Below, piece by piece: positions 46,673-59,126 of a stretch of 64,000 bases of DNA. The position numbers and the translations under genes were made by a program. Where the stretch lies: contig OX424569.1 in assembly GCA_949152475.1 (NCBI GenBank), forward strand, positions 31,913,950 to 31,977,949, in the 5' to 3' direction. The notes beneath the pieces are model-generated. The model was not told where the DNA came from. It did no database searches and saw nothing but the letters and a program-made list of their open reading frames with translations. Source of the DNA: Terebella lapidaria (lineage: Eukaryota > Annelida > Polychaeta > Terebellida > Terebellidae). The first letter of the stretch is position 1; each line of letters begins with the position of its first letter.

Positions 46673-46839
46673 TTATGGGCTTTTTTGACCTAATTTTGGT
46701 AGACTAACAGTGATGGGCGTTCGATAAATATATTTAGAACTATCATTTATATTCGAACAAGACCTTAACATACTCTGACGTGAACAACTATTACATGTAT
46801 TTCATGGGGAAACCATGTTATCGCCTGTAAAATACCAGC

Positions 46840-47070
46840 ATACTTGAAAACACCTATCAATATTATTCACCGTGAGTTCAAGATGAAACCTGCGACAACA
46901 ATCTCTATCAATTATTTGCATCACATGCATTACTGTTTGTTTTGTGGGCATCTCTCGCCTCGTCTCATATTAAACGTGGGTTCACAGAGTGAACGTAGCG
47001 TGGGTGTTCTCCCCATTGGCTATTATCAAGGTTTTCGTTAATAAAAAAGATTGTTCCTGAAAAGGTTAAC
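46840..47070 (+). repeat. Diverged extra copy of the B1/B2 repeat
   Basis: Shares ATTCACCGTGAGTTCAAGAT and GTTCACAGAGTG with 39990-40140 and 41950-42080, so the duplicated family extends past the foldback element. Confidence 0.6.
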
Positions 47071-47199
47071 AAGATGATCCAGCATTTCACAATGGTACCC
47101 GATGATATGTTTATGTTATCGTACCTCTTTGACCATACCTATCGCCCGATAATATTGTGTGTGACGTAGCGGCTGTCCGCGGCGTTTCCACATTTTCGA

Positions 47200-47883
47200 A
47201 TGCATTCCAAATACAACTACCGGAAGGTAAACCTCAATGAAACATCACCACTAGCTCCGTTCGGCGAGAATCAGTTCTCATTCCCGTCCTTGTATTTTGA
47301 CAACAATGTGACATTGATATGGTCGTTACTCCGAAAAAACGACCTTGATGCTCTGAAATTGAACGGAAACCATAACACTTGGACGTCATTATGGGACAGA
47401 GGTAAACAATATGGCTGGTCAAGCCGCATGCTGGCATCAATTCTGATTTGTCGATTCAGGGAATGTTTGTCTCAACGATTTTCCCTCTGGTTTTCGATTC
47501 ATTTCTACTGTCGAGTGTGGTCAATAACAAATCTAAATAAATATCCATATACAACAGTGATAGCGGCTATCTCTCTTCATAGCCTTTTAGGCGTGCACGT
47601 GAGGAAGCATATCATTGCTGAGAGATCAAAGGAAAAGCTAGCTGTAATGCTGAATACTCTGGTGCATAAGGGTGACAGAAACACACCCAATTTCCTTTGC
47701 AATATGTTATTCAGTGCTGCCTGGTTTGCTACAATGTATGTAGATGTTATGAAGTCTCAACGATTATCAGTTCAAAACAAATGCACTGTTTTGAGTGTTA
47801 AAAGATTTCAAGTTCACGATGTTAACCCTTACGAAATTACGAGTTCTTGCGTTTACACTTGGTTGTTCAAATACATTTCATGA
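47200..47883 (+). CDS. Unrecognised 227-codon open frame
   Basis: The longest open frame outside the LINE and the simple repeats, from an ATG to TGA at 47881. The sequence is hydrophobic and basic, with several Trp, an aromatic-rich middle (about 90-115) and a possibly helical charged stretch near residues 135-165. I see no signal peptide, zinc ligands or family motif. In A+T-rich DNA a run this long is uncommon by chance but not impossible over 64 kb. It could be a decayed exon, a transposon fragment or chance. Confidence 0.25.
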   Translation: MHSKYNYRKVNLNETSPLAPFGENQFSFPSLYFDNNVTLIWSLLRKNDLDALKLNGNHNTWTSLWDRGKQYGWSSRMLASILICRFRECLSQRFSLWFSIHFYCRVWSITNLNKYPYTTVIAAISLHSLLGVHVRKHIIAERSKEKLAVMLNTLVHKGDRNTPNFLCNMLFSAAWFATMYVDVMKSQRLSVQNKCTVLSVKRFQVHDVNPYEITSSCVYTWLFKYIS

Positions 47884-49190
47884 CGTTCAAGTACAATTCT
47901 ATGTAATTGATAGTTAGTATATTTTTTTCTTACGAAATAAGCCGGGTTCACATACATGTAATCAAGATGCTTAATACATTCTTCAAGATCATATTTCCTT
48001 GCTTTGGCGCTAGCCATTCCGAACACATTTAGAAGCATTTGCTATCATCATTTTCAACAGAAATTCATAAGACAAACCTGGTACTACAAACTCTCACACC
48101 AACAAACATCAATAAACATAAACTTTTTTTGGTGAAAATGAAATGTACGAACTTCAAAGAAAACATATTTAACCGAGCATTATGTATTAATAAAGTATAT
48201 CGCATCATGTAACTATCCGTAGCGATACCTCTACCATACAACATATACGAGAGATTACTAAATGATCATATCAGATATTCATAAAGCATGTTGCAAATTT
48301 TCAGAAGACAATGACTGACCTAGCAAACTTGCTATTTTGAATATCTCCATTTCAGAACATAAAGTTATAAACTAATAATGTGATTTTATGTCTTTGTTTA
48401 TAACATTGAAAAAAAATCCTTACCCAAATAAATCTCGCACGAGAATACACTGTCACTAGTCTTCGCATTACGTTCGACAGGTCATCATATGCAGACCCAG
48501 CGCGAGGACGTTATGTTTCACTGTACTGCGCAGATTTCCTCTTATCTAACGTAAAATCCTCAAGTCTACACGGTGGTGTGTTATAGATGTGATCACGGCG
48601 GCTTGAATAGTTATGATTTAATCAGTTGGAACAAATTAATTGATAAACGTCCATCGGTTTCAACGATATAATGGATATATATGGACTTTGGCATACTGAA
48701 TTTATTTGTAATAGTCCACGGTGTACTAAAAAATGTAAAAGTTTACACTCCCTAAATATATATACGATATGGCTAATATTTGAGTTGAATGTCAAAAGAT
48801 GTCATGCTAATATATAGAGAAATCACATTACTATCATCAGCTCAAAATATATCAAAATGATACAATAAGCATGTTTTGTTTAGTTGATTTGTCTGGTAGT
48901 AACTAAACATAATGCACATTACGTAACGTGCATCGTACATGTTAATCACATAATTTTAAACTGATGACATGTTCAAGGACAATAAAAGGCTAATGTTTGC
49001 ACGATTTCCAGAGAGTACATACTTGCAGGAACCGAAATTGACATCAGTGTACTGGAAGCATATTACGAATTCCTCTTCTATAAAATCATTGCCAACATTT
49101 TTGACCGAACCCGCTAAATTACGTAGATATCCGGATGTAATAGACACATTAAATATAGAAACGTTAGTTATCGCTTTCCAGGGTTACAAC
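47884..49190. other. No recognisable feature
   Basis: A+T-rich sequence without shared repeats, long frames or inverted repeats that I could find. Confidence 0.5.
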
Positions 49191-51954
49191 AAATTTGCTT
49201 CGTTCCGAGGACCCTGCACAATTTGTTGCGGTCCACCGAGCCAATTCGCCAGCCCGACATTCTCAGGTTTCATCTAGTTTTTACGCCTTCCTCGGACGCC
49301 GCCAATTTCCCGGACTAGAACAAACTTTCGGAGGGAAGTTACCGGTGCTCGGAAGCCCGATTGTGCCCATTCTCTTGAGTGAATTGGAACGAAAAATGTG
49401 CCACCAAATAATGGACTCTTCGAAGGCAGACGCCAAAACGAGAAGCTCAGCAAATCAGACCCTTAGCTTTACGCTGATGGGAAAAGGTCATATTGCAAAC
49501 AAGATCCCAACTCTTTTTTCCCTCTCAGCTCTTGACGACTTGAAAAATGTCTTGATCGAAAAGTAAAGCTTGCACGCGCTTATCAGCAGAGCAAAGTTTT
49601 CACGTAAAACTGCGGGAGAAGAAACTAAATACCCGTGTTTCTGTTTTTCTCTCGGTATGTTATGAGTAGCCACACTGTAAGGAGTATTTTGTTTTAGAGA
49701 ACATCAACGGCAGCTATCAGTGACGGCAGCAGCGGTGCCCAGTCGAGAAGCAAATGCCCTGATCCTTTCTGCATGTCAGCAGGAGCTGCACCCTGCGGCG
49801 GCAGACGAGCTCCAAACGCGTGCACTTCTACAACGATCTCCAACCCGGGTGAGTGCGAGCACCGCTGTCTACCGCGTGCGTGCTGTCTGTAGCCGACTGA
49901 TAGTGCTAGCGTCGCTCGCAACGATGGCGTGCTCTGAATGGCCCATGCAGGGTGATACATGTACGTGTTGGCGGAAATCCCGTAGCACTGATACAAGCCC
50001 ACGGTCTCCCTGGGCTTTAATGCTGGCGTTGTAGATCAGCGGTGGCGGATAGCAGGCAGGCAGGAGCAAGCACCTAAAGAGCACACGTGGCTGTCGCGGT
50101 GGAAAGGCGACGGGGGGATTCCAAGCACCGCGGAGCTGTTGCCAATCGGTTTTTACTGTCACCAGCAGCGGATTTGCACTTTATGATTTCGAGGGCATTA
50201 AACGCGTCAACGGGCTGTCGCTCCGACAGCCAGAACGAAGTTACCCGGAGTGGTCAAGCTTCGTTGCCGAGCTTAGTGGCGAAATGTGCCCCTGCAACTC
50301 GTCTGGGATGCGACAGGGAAAAGTGACGGGATATTCGGACCATTAGCCGAGATAAATGGATTTTCCCTGATCATATCCATTTCTTCTACGAACAATGTGC
50401 GCTAATGACGGGGATATGCAAAGAATATCGCTTGAGAGGAAGTAAGGATATATGTTCTTTTATTGTTTAAAACGTTAACGTCGACTGGGAAATGGTTTTA
50501 AGTGATTGGCGGTGGAGCATTTGGCTGCAGTCGATATATCGTGAGGTCGGTCGGCTGTGTTGATTCACTACCGAGCAAAGTGGGATGCTCCTTGTCCACG
50601 GAAGTACAGAGAGGCAAGCGGAAAAAGGCGTCCTAGTAAATTAATATCATATCTGGCTAGGTAACATTAAGAGATTCACCTACAAACAAAATATACACGA
50701 CCCCGGAATCATGGATATAATGTGTATACTTATATGGGCTTAGTGGACGGAACGAGTGAATTTGAAAATTCATTTCGGTCGACCACACGTCACCCGCGGA
50801 TTCATGGATTTATTCGGTTTGAATTGGATATGAGGTTATTCCAAAGGACGCCTGTATTCTTCAAGGCTGACAGTTGTCACAATGGAGATATCCCTTCAGT
50901 GTAACACCTCTTAAGAGATGATGGCCGCGCCACTAACCCTAAGCAAACAGGATACCTTGAGAGATCTGACTAACGTATTCCACAAACGGAGACGCTTCTT
51001 TTGTGCCACCTAGAAAAGAATTTACTATTAGCCCCTGACAGGCAGCCAGTGAGCATGACTCGCCCAAAGTTTTCCTGGTAAAATTATTCACTGGTTGTAC
51101 AGTATAGCCGGCCGATTCCCTTCGTTATTTCATTATTGATAGAGACGACGCGTGTTATGAACAATATACACCCCGGACCTATACCGTTATTGTGCGCGTG
51201 GCATGAAAGATGAGAAATTTATTGATTCGATCAAAAAACTATTACGTGTACCCATTCTAGCGCTGGCACGTTGATGAAGCATACCGTTCCTGGCAACCCC
51301 GCGCTAATTGTGAACGACAGCTCTAAAAACTAAACTGTGTCTCCACACCGGTATTCTCTAGGCACAAAGCGGGGTAAACACTCTACTAGACTGTACCTGC
51401 CCTGGATGTGGTCCGCATCGCGGTACACTTCACGCCTTATCGACGTACACCGTCTCAAGACAGGGTCCCCACTCGTGATCCCGGGCGTTTTTCCCCGCCG
51501 CGAACGACGACATATATTTCCCATTGCTAATTAAACCGTGCAGCCTCGCACGGGGCACAACCCGTGAATGGAACATGTAGCGACTGCTCGCGCTCTACGG
51601 GTGATTCTCAAGCGGTAGGCGACAATGGAATAGGCCATATCGACATCTTCCGCGCGACGCCGGCACCACTCGAGTAGCGGAGACCATTCCGCAGTCCAAT
51701 CTACGCCTCGGACAGGCTGGAAATCACGTGTGCACGACCCATACCGGATTACGACCGTAATAAAAGAAGGAAAAACGGAATATACAGTGCAATTTGGAAT
51801 GTTGTGTTGATTACAGTACGCGCTAGGGAGACGCCAACTGATCACGGAAGTACTCAGTGATCGCGGTCAGTCACCGGGCTTTATTATTATTGTTATACTC
51901 ATCATCGACCATTAGTCGTGTTAATGGTGTGCCCGGCAGAGAAATCGCCCGACG
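49190..51954 (+). promoter_or_regulatory. CpG-richer stretch, candidate promoter and 5' UTR region
   Basis: Base composition changes: about 49200-50350 and 51300-51850 are visibly richer in CG dinucleotides (GCGTCGCTCGC, CGCGTGCGTGC, CGCGCGACGCCGG) than the rest of the window. Open frames of 60-123 codons occur on both strands but overlap one another and show no motif, as expected when stops are rare. It lies directly upstream of the signal-peptide exon at 51955, so promoter or leader function is plausible inference. No TATA box or start site could be fixed. Confidence 0.35.
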
Positions 51955-52040
51955 ATGCGGCACAATTGTGACAAAGTCCTGCTTGCAATACTGGTGATAC
52001 TCGGCTTAGCTCGACCGGATTCCCCAGGGAACATGTCCAG
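51955..52040 (+). CDS. First coding exon of a secreted or membrane protein (signal peptide)
   Basis: The ATG (A at -3) is preceded in frame by TAG (51913) and TAA (51922), so it is the natural start. The 28 codons encode a polar start with Asp-Lys, a hydrophobic core LLAILVILGLA (residues 9-19), then a polar Arg-Pro-Asp-Ser-Pro stretch, which is the layout of a cleavable signal peptide. The exon ends CCAG before GTGCGT, a good splice donor, leaving two bases over (phase 2). The rest of the gene would lie downstream, beyond a long intron; no second exon was identified. Gene family unknown. Confidence 0.5.
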
Positions 52041-55000
52041 GTGCGTAGTGATAATATTAATAATAATGAGAATAAATAATTATATTTGTTTCTTGAGAAT
52101 GTAAATGGTAAAATATTGACATTTTGCTATAGTTTTACTCATATAAGTATCAGGACATTACACGCACATCTTCGTAGACTTATTGTTAATCGATATTTTT
52201 AATTATTTGTGACAATGTATATGCACTTGCAGCTAGGCAATATGGTAATACGATATGTTTCATCCATCGTAAGCAAACGCCCATCATTTACAATGTAGCA
52301 CACCTTGTTGGCAGCGCAGGATGTTACCCAACTAAAGCGACATTGAACGAGTGGATTCTATCGGCGAGGAAAAATTAATTGAACAGAAAATTATGAGCAT
52401 TGAAGACGAACAAAGAGCGCAGTAGAAAGGCGATTGTTCGCTTTTAACGTTTCAAATTTCAGAAACAGGTAAATCAAAAATAACAGGAAAATGAGGGGTA
52501 AACTTCGATATGGGAGTCGTAGTAAAAAACGAGAGCGATTGGCATGATGGTAAAGCGGCATCAAATCATGTGTCAAAAACCCCGTGCACAATAATTATTT
52601 CGACCAAGACCCATGGCCTCGCCTATACCTGAATGTAACTTAATTTTTAATCACGCCATGCAGTCAACAACAATGAAGGCCTGATCGATTCCACAGATTT
52701 CACATGTGCCACACCAGCACCCACGCACGCAACCCAACTCAAAAAGGGGGCGTTGATCTTCAATATTCTACGTCGGTATACTCGGTGATAAATTATTTTG
52801 GCGATCACTAGCATTCCTAAATCAAAAAAACATAGATGTACCCTAACAACGGTAGGGCTTAACCAGAGAATCATGCAAATATCTAGAATAAAAGCCCACC
52901 GTCGATCGAGTGAATTGGAAAAAAAGGCCAGCGATATAGGAGCAAGTATATCTGATTAATCAATTAATTATAGAAAACAGCGGAGAAAAAAGGCATCAAT
53001 ATTTTGTTACGTCGGCAGGCGCTAGCGGACAATGACATCGGTGAAAAGCTCACGAGCGAACGCCGTCAGCCGCCTTGTTTCCAGTTTGAAAAGACCTCTC
53101 TCTTTCACTGCTGTGATCAAAACAAGCCCTATATTATTTACGTCTCGCTCTGCATTTTTGTCACCAATGGACCTCCACACCGCCCTCAACCTCCTTGTCA
53201 CCGACCAACCACCTCCAGTTCAAGCACACACTGGACCATTCCATCACACCCTGCCCTCGCAAAGATTTGTGGCGGCTCGCCAGCCATCCGTGGCGGTAAA
53301 AAAAGGTTGTTATCATTCATTGTCCACCGATACCCGGGTCCTTTGTTCTGTTATTGATGTTCGCTTCGTATCGTTGATAGCTGAATATCGGGAGTCCGTT
53401 CTGGTTCCCAGTGGTGTCCTCTCTTGGAACATGAATCTCACTCCCCCTTTTGCTTTGACCTGCGGCTTGATGAATTTGTGTACTGGGACCCGATCTAGTC
53501 TAGGTAAAGCAAAGGGTGTTCAAGTCCAGGCTAGCTATGAAGGGCGCACTGCTCAATCTTTCACTGTGGGCATGGAGCCTGGAACCCTTTTTTTTCGTTA
53601 ACCCTATCTCCAAATATCGTGATCTGCGTGTGTCTTTGTTTCAAGGGGTTTGTCAGCATTGTTTGATCATCCGTTGATGGAAGAAAGGAAATATTTTGTT
53701 TTACCCCTTTCTTTTTTTTTTCTTTAATCACATGTGATTTTTTTGTTTGAAGGAATACATGACATGAACGTTACAATGGGTTAGATAAGATATCGAGAAA
53801 AAATCCTTTATACGATTCGCTCGATATGTTGGGTTTTTTGTGTACTTTGTAAAGAATCAGTTTTCCGCTGGTTCCAGTAATAGGATACATCGCTGTAACT
53901 CTAGCGCTGGTTATGGACCTATTTGTGAGGTTTCGATCGAATTGGACCCGAGGAGGGAAACTAGACTTGAGATGTGAAGTGGCGATTGTTTTCATAGACG
54001 TGGCTATTCACAAATCTATATAAATAAATAACATGGAAAAGTTCTCTTCTAGGTACATCTGTCTGATTTCTGGGATGGCCAGTGTAAATATACTGTACCG
54101 TTGTGTAAACGGGATCAGTTTTCATTTGTGTGCTTTGCTAAATCAAAAATATCGATATAAAAAAGGCGTGTGGAGGCATGTGAAATGATGCAAATGTATG
54201 TGAACCTATTATTGGACAGGTAGCGAGTTGTAACATTTATTCAGAAGGAAGAAAACGCATTCAATGATATTGCTCAAATTTTGAACGAGGGATGGAATGC
54301 GATTGTAATATTTTAAATATAGTCTGAATCATTCGACTATTAAAGCTAAACAATGACAATCATTTCTATTGTTTCCGCTCTAAATATTACTTGAACAAGA
54401 GACTATCAGCCTTCGGTGATAATAACGAAAACAGATCGACTGTTCAGACAAAAATTGACTCGACTATAAATGAGAATTCGCACGGGTACGATTCAATGTG
54501 GCAACGAATGTTCTGACGAACCACAAATTCCCAAGTGTACACCGCAATAGAACTGCAGCAAATCCAGTTACAAGGCACGTAAATATCTGAATTCAGATCA
54601 ATCTTCACAAAAGATTTACCACTCGCATAAAATTGTCACAACTTTCAATACTCGCAAGAATTCTGTGGTGTCAACCGTTCTGGGAAGGTTCAAATTGATC
54701 ACACTTCGTGCCGCAGTTGACAAAGTAGTTCTCTTTCTCACTTGGTGATTTCGTATTGTTTGTGTGCCGGAATAACGTCGAAAACTGTTCCCTGGATGTG
54801 ATAGGTTCAATGGTAACAAATGAGGTGGAAATTTTCGAAACCGTGCTAAGTGGTTTCTGGTAGCTTGTTTTATAATGAGCATGTCAGTCGTATTTTAAGC
54901 GGCACAATATCTCGGTTCCCATAGCCTTCCGTTGTCGGGCCATCGATAAAAGCTGCTATTCGCAATTATGAATTGAGTAATTTTGCTAGTTGTACTGGAA

Positions 55001-58000
55001 AAAAATTAGGATAATTGTCATATAATTGGAGAATATTGGCTGCGAGTCAAGTGGAATGGGTAATAATAATGTCCTAATAAATGGCGTCGTTAACAAATAA
55101 GCCCAAATGGTTCGGAAAACGACACAGCATCATTGCTATTCCACTTCATTTCCGTCGATAAATTTATGTTCGACTAACTCGATTGTTAATTCAATAGGCG
55201 ACGGTTTTTGTTGCGGCGATGATGGAGGCAAGTATATACAGGGCAGAGGCACAGTTGCAGACGAGTTGGACTCCGCTTGCTTCCTTGGCTCCAGATTTCT
55301 GTCAATGTAGTATTTAGATACGATTCTTCGATTACGCGCTTGCTTCCCGTAGACTGAGTGAGATCCATGCTGACAGATCAGACTCGGTAGCGCCTTTCTC
55401 CACGCGTGGACTGTGTTGAAAGGCGTAATGTTACCGAGTTGATGAGAACATACAATGATCATAACTTCAGTAAATACCATCCTTTCGCGTTTTGAATTTC
55501 CATGCAAATTTACAAGTGTTATTGTGTCTGGTGAGAATCCGGTCGCCTTTCTCGACTGGCAACCGTACGATCTTGTCATCAAATATGCAGCACACACAAT
55601 TCTTCCGGTGGGATCCTTGATGGCAATATCCGTGTCGCTCTGATTTCAGGTGGCAATGACACCAGAGGAGACGGAATATATAAGGGGAGGGGGGGGGGGG
55701 GAGGCTGTCTGGCATCATCAGGCGGTGACAGAACACAATATGCGCGTCTGTGTAGCACCATCAACATAAATTTATTTAACACATTCGAGATTTGTTGGCC
55801 TCTTGCTTGGATTTCCTAGTAATGAAGTGCGGTTGAGGATGGGGGTTGGGGGGTTGGAGAGAAAACAGAAAGAGAAAAAATGATAAAAGACAGAGAAACA
55901 GAGAAAAGGTAGAGGACATTTAACATTCAAATGGAGTAGTCCGGTTGCTAGGTTCGGTTGTTGTAGCCGTGAGCTTTGATTTATCGTCCATTCTCACGCG
56001 ACACTTTGTCGATGCGCGCATTTAATGAACTGATGGATGATGCAATTTAAACCTACACGGCACTACCTTAGGAAAAGAGCAAGTAAAAAAGCCCAGGCCA
56101 GTGCAGTATATCGCTATAGAAACACTGCACTGTGACAATTAAACATGATGAAGCGAAACAGCGCACGCATTGACTCTCCTACATCTTTTTGATATCTTCT
56201 CGTTTTTGCCACGTCGCCCTGTTCATATTGTCTCCATCCCCGTCGCGGGAGATTCCGGGAGACGATGTCCGTCGAAATGTGAGCAATACGGTTCGTTTGG
56301 AAAGAGTAAACGATGTCATTGTTCTTTATTACAGTCATTTATCTCGGCCCAGCCTTTCTGACCCCACAAGACATTGGACCCGGATTCTCCAAGTCCCACC
56401 TAATGGGCAGGGCCGCCGTATCATACGTGGACTCGGGTTCCACTTGTCTTTGACTAAGGGTCCAGTTCCCGGCTACACAAGCTATTTCTATGGTGGGATT
56501 GCCTTGCCTCTTGTCTTGAAGGCAATGCGCCGGCTCTCATCAGCTATCTACACACAAATCACATTTGCCTACTCCAGTGTTGTCGAAAACGTCAGAGCAG
56601 GGAATGGGACACAGAAACCATGAGAGAATGTTCCAAATGTCACCCAATCCCCTCTTCTGGGGACGCGGACGGCACTAGGTTTTTTTGGGCTTTCTGTTGA
56701 CACTGGCGGCACGATGTGATCTCCCCACGTGACTCTCTCCCGGCTGAGTGACTGACTTGCCGGCCCGTTATTCACTTTGTCATTGGGACAACATTTACTT
56801 AGATGTCTACCCGCCGCGTGCGACCTAATTCCCGACACTGCCCGCGACATAATCAAAGAACCCATATCGCGAAAGACTTCCTCGGTTCACTTTGGCCTCG
56901 GTCCTCTCCCAGGTATCTAGAATTCACCGAGAAAAGACGGGTATTTACTTTACAAGGGGCGGCTGCAGATCAATATGGCGAACATTTGGACTTTCATTTG
57001 GTGGCGTTACTTCATTGATTTTCGATTTTCGCGCTTTGCGAAGATCTTGTCAGACGGTGTGCGGGACTTGTTCTTCCCTTTTGCGCTGCCCACAAGGCGT
57101 CCATCAGCGATGTCCTACACGAGATTATCTTCTCCATGTGGCATAAATCATCTAAAACGCTCTTGAGATTGTAAAGTGTGGAATTTGACAAGGTGACCGA
57201 GCAATTGACGTAGGCGTGAAGCCTTTTAAGGTAACGGCAGAGGGCTGAACACTTAATCTGGGACAGATCATGACACGTCCCATGTGGTTTTACCAAATTG
57301 TCCGGCGATTTCTTACGAGAGAAAGAAATTCAAACCCACAAATCCCATGATACCTTGTTGAATCTTTGGAGCGATCGAATCAGCGCAGAAGAACAATTCC
57401 AACGATATAAAAAGCCGAGATGAGTCGTAGCACTGCCTACAAATCGCCTTTAATCTACCCCCAATTGGAATTATCTTGGGGTCTCTGAAAGCCTCGTACG
57501 TAAAAAAGCTAAAACCTATGGGATAAAAGTCCTCCCTCTTAAGCCCCATCCTATAATGAACTTAGACTCTCTTGACCTTCAAGGACTGGAGAAGTTGCCC
57601 CAGCGGTCAACCCGATCTCGCGGAAGTTGCTCAATATCAGCTTTATCGTCCCTCACGGAGAAAACATTGATTAATTAGGAAACCACTAAACCGACAACTG
57701 ACCTTTTTTCTTGTACATAAAATATGAATTAGGGTGGAAAATTGAACTTTTTTCTCGCGTCAGGTGGATATGAATTTCCTGTTGAGTTCCGAAGATCCAT
57801 AAATTGTGGTATGATTCACTTCCCGCTAGCTCCTTTCATTCAGGTGCAACTTATGTTTGTGTCGAGGGCGTCCATGTATGAAAAGGTCAGGAGTTAGGGG
57901 CACGGATTTCGTTTAATTGGGTACAGATTGATAGAGAGAATCGACAGCATGGGGTGGATGCCTCCACATTCGGTGGAAAAGGCTAAAATATGTTATTTTC

Positions 58001-59126
58001 TCTCGACACATCGAAAGGTTGCCCCGATCGGATTAGCGGCAAATTGTTTGTTGATGATGCCTCTTGTCGACGACTCTGCCACATAGATGCACTGGTGGAT
58101 AATTACGTGTAAATTGTTTGGGTGAAGAAGTTTATTTTCTCCGGTGCAAGATCATGTAAATCAATTCTAGAGCAACTCTCATATGTACCTATATGTACCT
58201 ACCTGGTCAATATTAGTCAGATGAAATACTTCTTGATTTCATATTAATAACTTTGCGTGCATGCGGAAATCTGATGCAGTTTTTTTTTCTATATTAGATA
58301 AAAGTCAGGCGGCAGAGAAAACAAAATCGTGGCTCATGGCTTGAAGGGAACGTGATCGCTCGCAATATTTTCTTTGGAAAATGCAATAAAGGATTCAATC
58401 AAACAGCAGAGAAAATTCTGAATCAATCATCACTCAAACGTTAAAGGAAAGAAAGAACCAGGAACCAAGAGGGTTCCTCATTTTTGCACGCCATGTAATG
58501 TCGGGCAGTTTTTCCCTGTGGAGCAGACAATTATCTGTAAAAAGCTATATCTGAGCAGCCAAAAAGACAAACCTTGATATTAGCTGCTTTCATGATCATA
58601 TTAATTTCTGTTGAGGTTTTCTGCTACTGATTGTAAAGTGAAATACGATCACCGTATGGTTGGTTGAATGAGAACTTCACAAAGTACCACTCGGAAATTG
58701 TGATGGAGAATGAGAAAAAGTGTGGCTAAAATCAATGAACCCTTTAATAGGGCAATTGTGGTTCATATTTCCCCATTAATGCTTTATATATCTATATACC
58801 GGTAAGCAGATTGTTTCCTATTTAGCATTGTGTATCTTGTTTGATGTCACGTGAGCACAAAATTATTGAGAGAAATAATGTATCAAATGGTATATTTTAT
58901 TCATTGATGACAAGAATTTATTAAATATCAATATTGGAATTATTGGTCCCATAATTTAAATGCCCAAAAGGTACATAAAAAGATGAGATGAATAACATGT
59001 TTATTGGATGAGGTTGAGAAAAAATTGTCACACCGGTATTTCTACTCTTATAGAATAGAATAAGCGTGCTTGGTCTCTATCATCATCATAAAAATACAAT
59101 CCAATTATTATTTTAATATTTTACCC
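52041..59126 (+). other. Presumed first intron or intergenic DNA without recognisable genes
   Basis: Open frames up to 189 codons (53032-53601) and 153 codons (minus strand, 55136-55597) occur, but each overlaps other frames and lacks motifs, signal peptide or splice support. A G-run at about 55687-55700 and CT-rich stretches near 53700 are low complexity. If the 51955 exon is real, this is most simply intron sequence. Confidence 0.4.

Noticed and set aside
53032..53601. 189-codon gene
   Set aside because: Overlapping frames are equally open, composition is unconvincing, and no motif or splice signal supports it.
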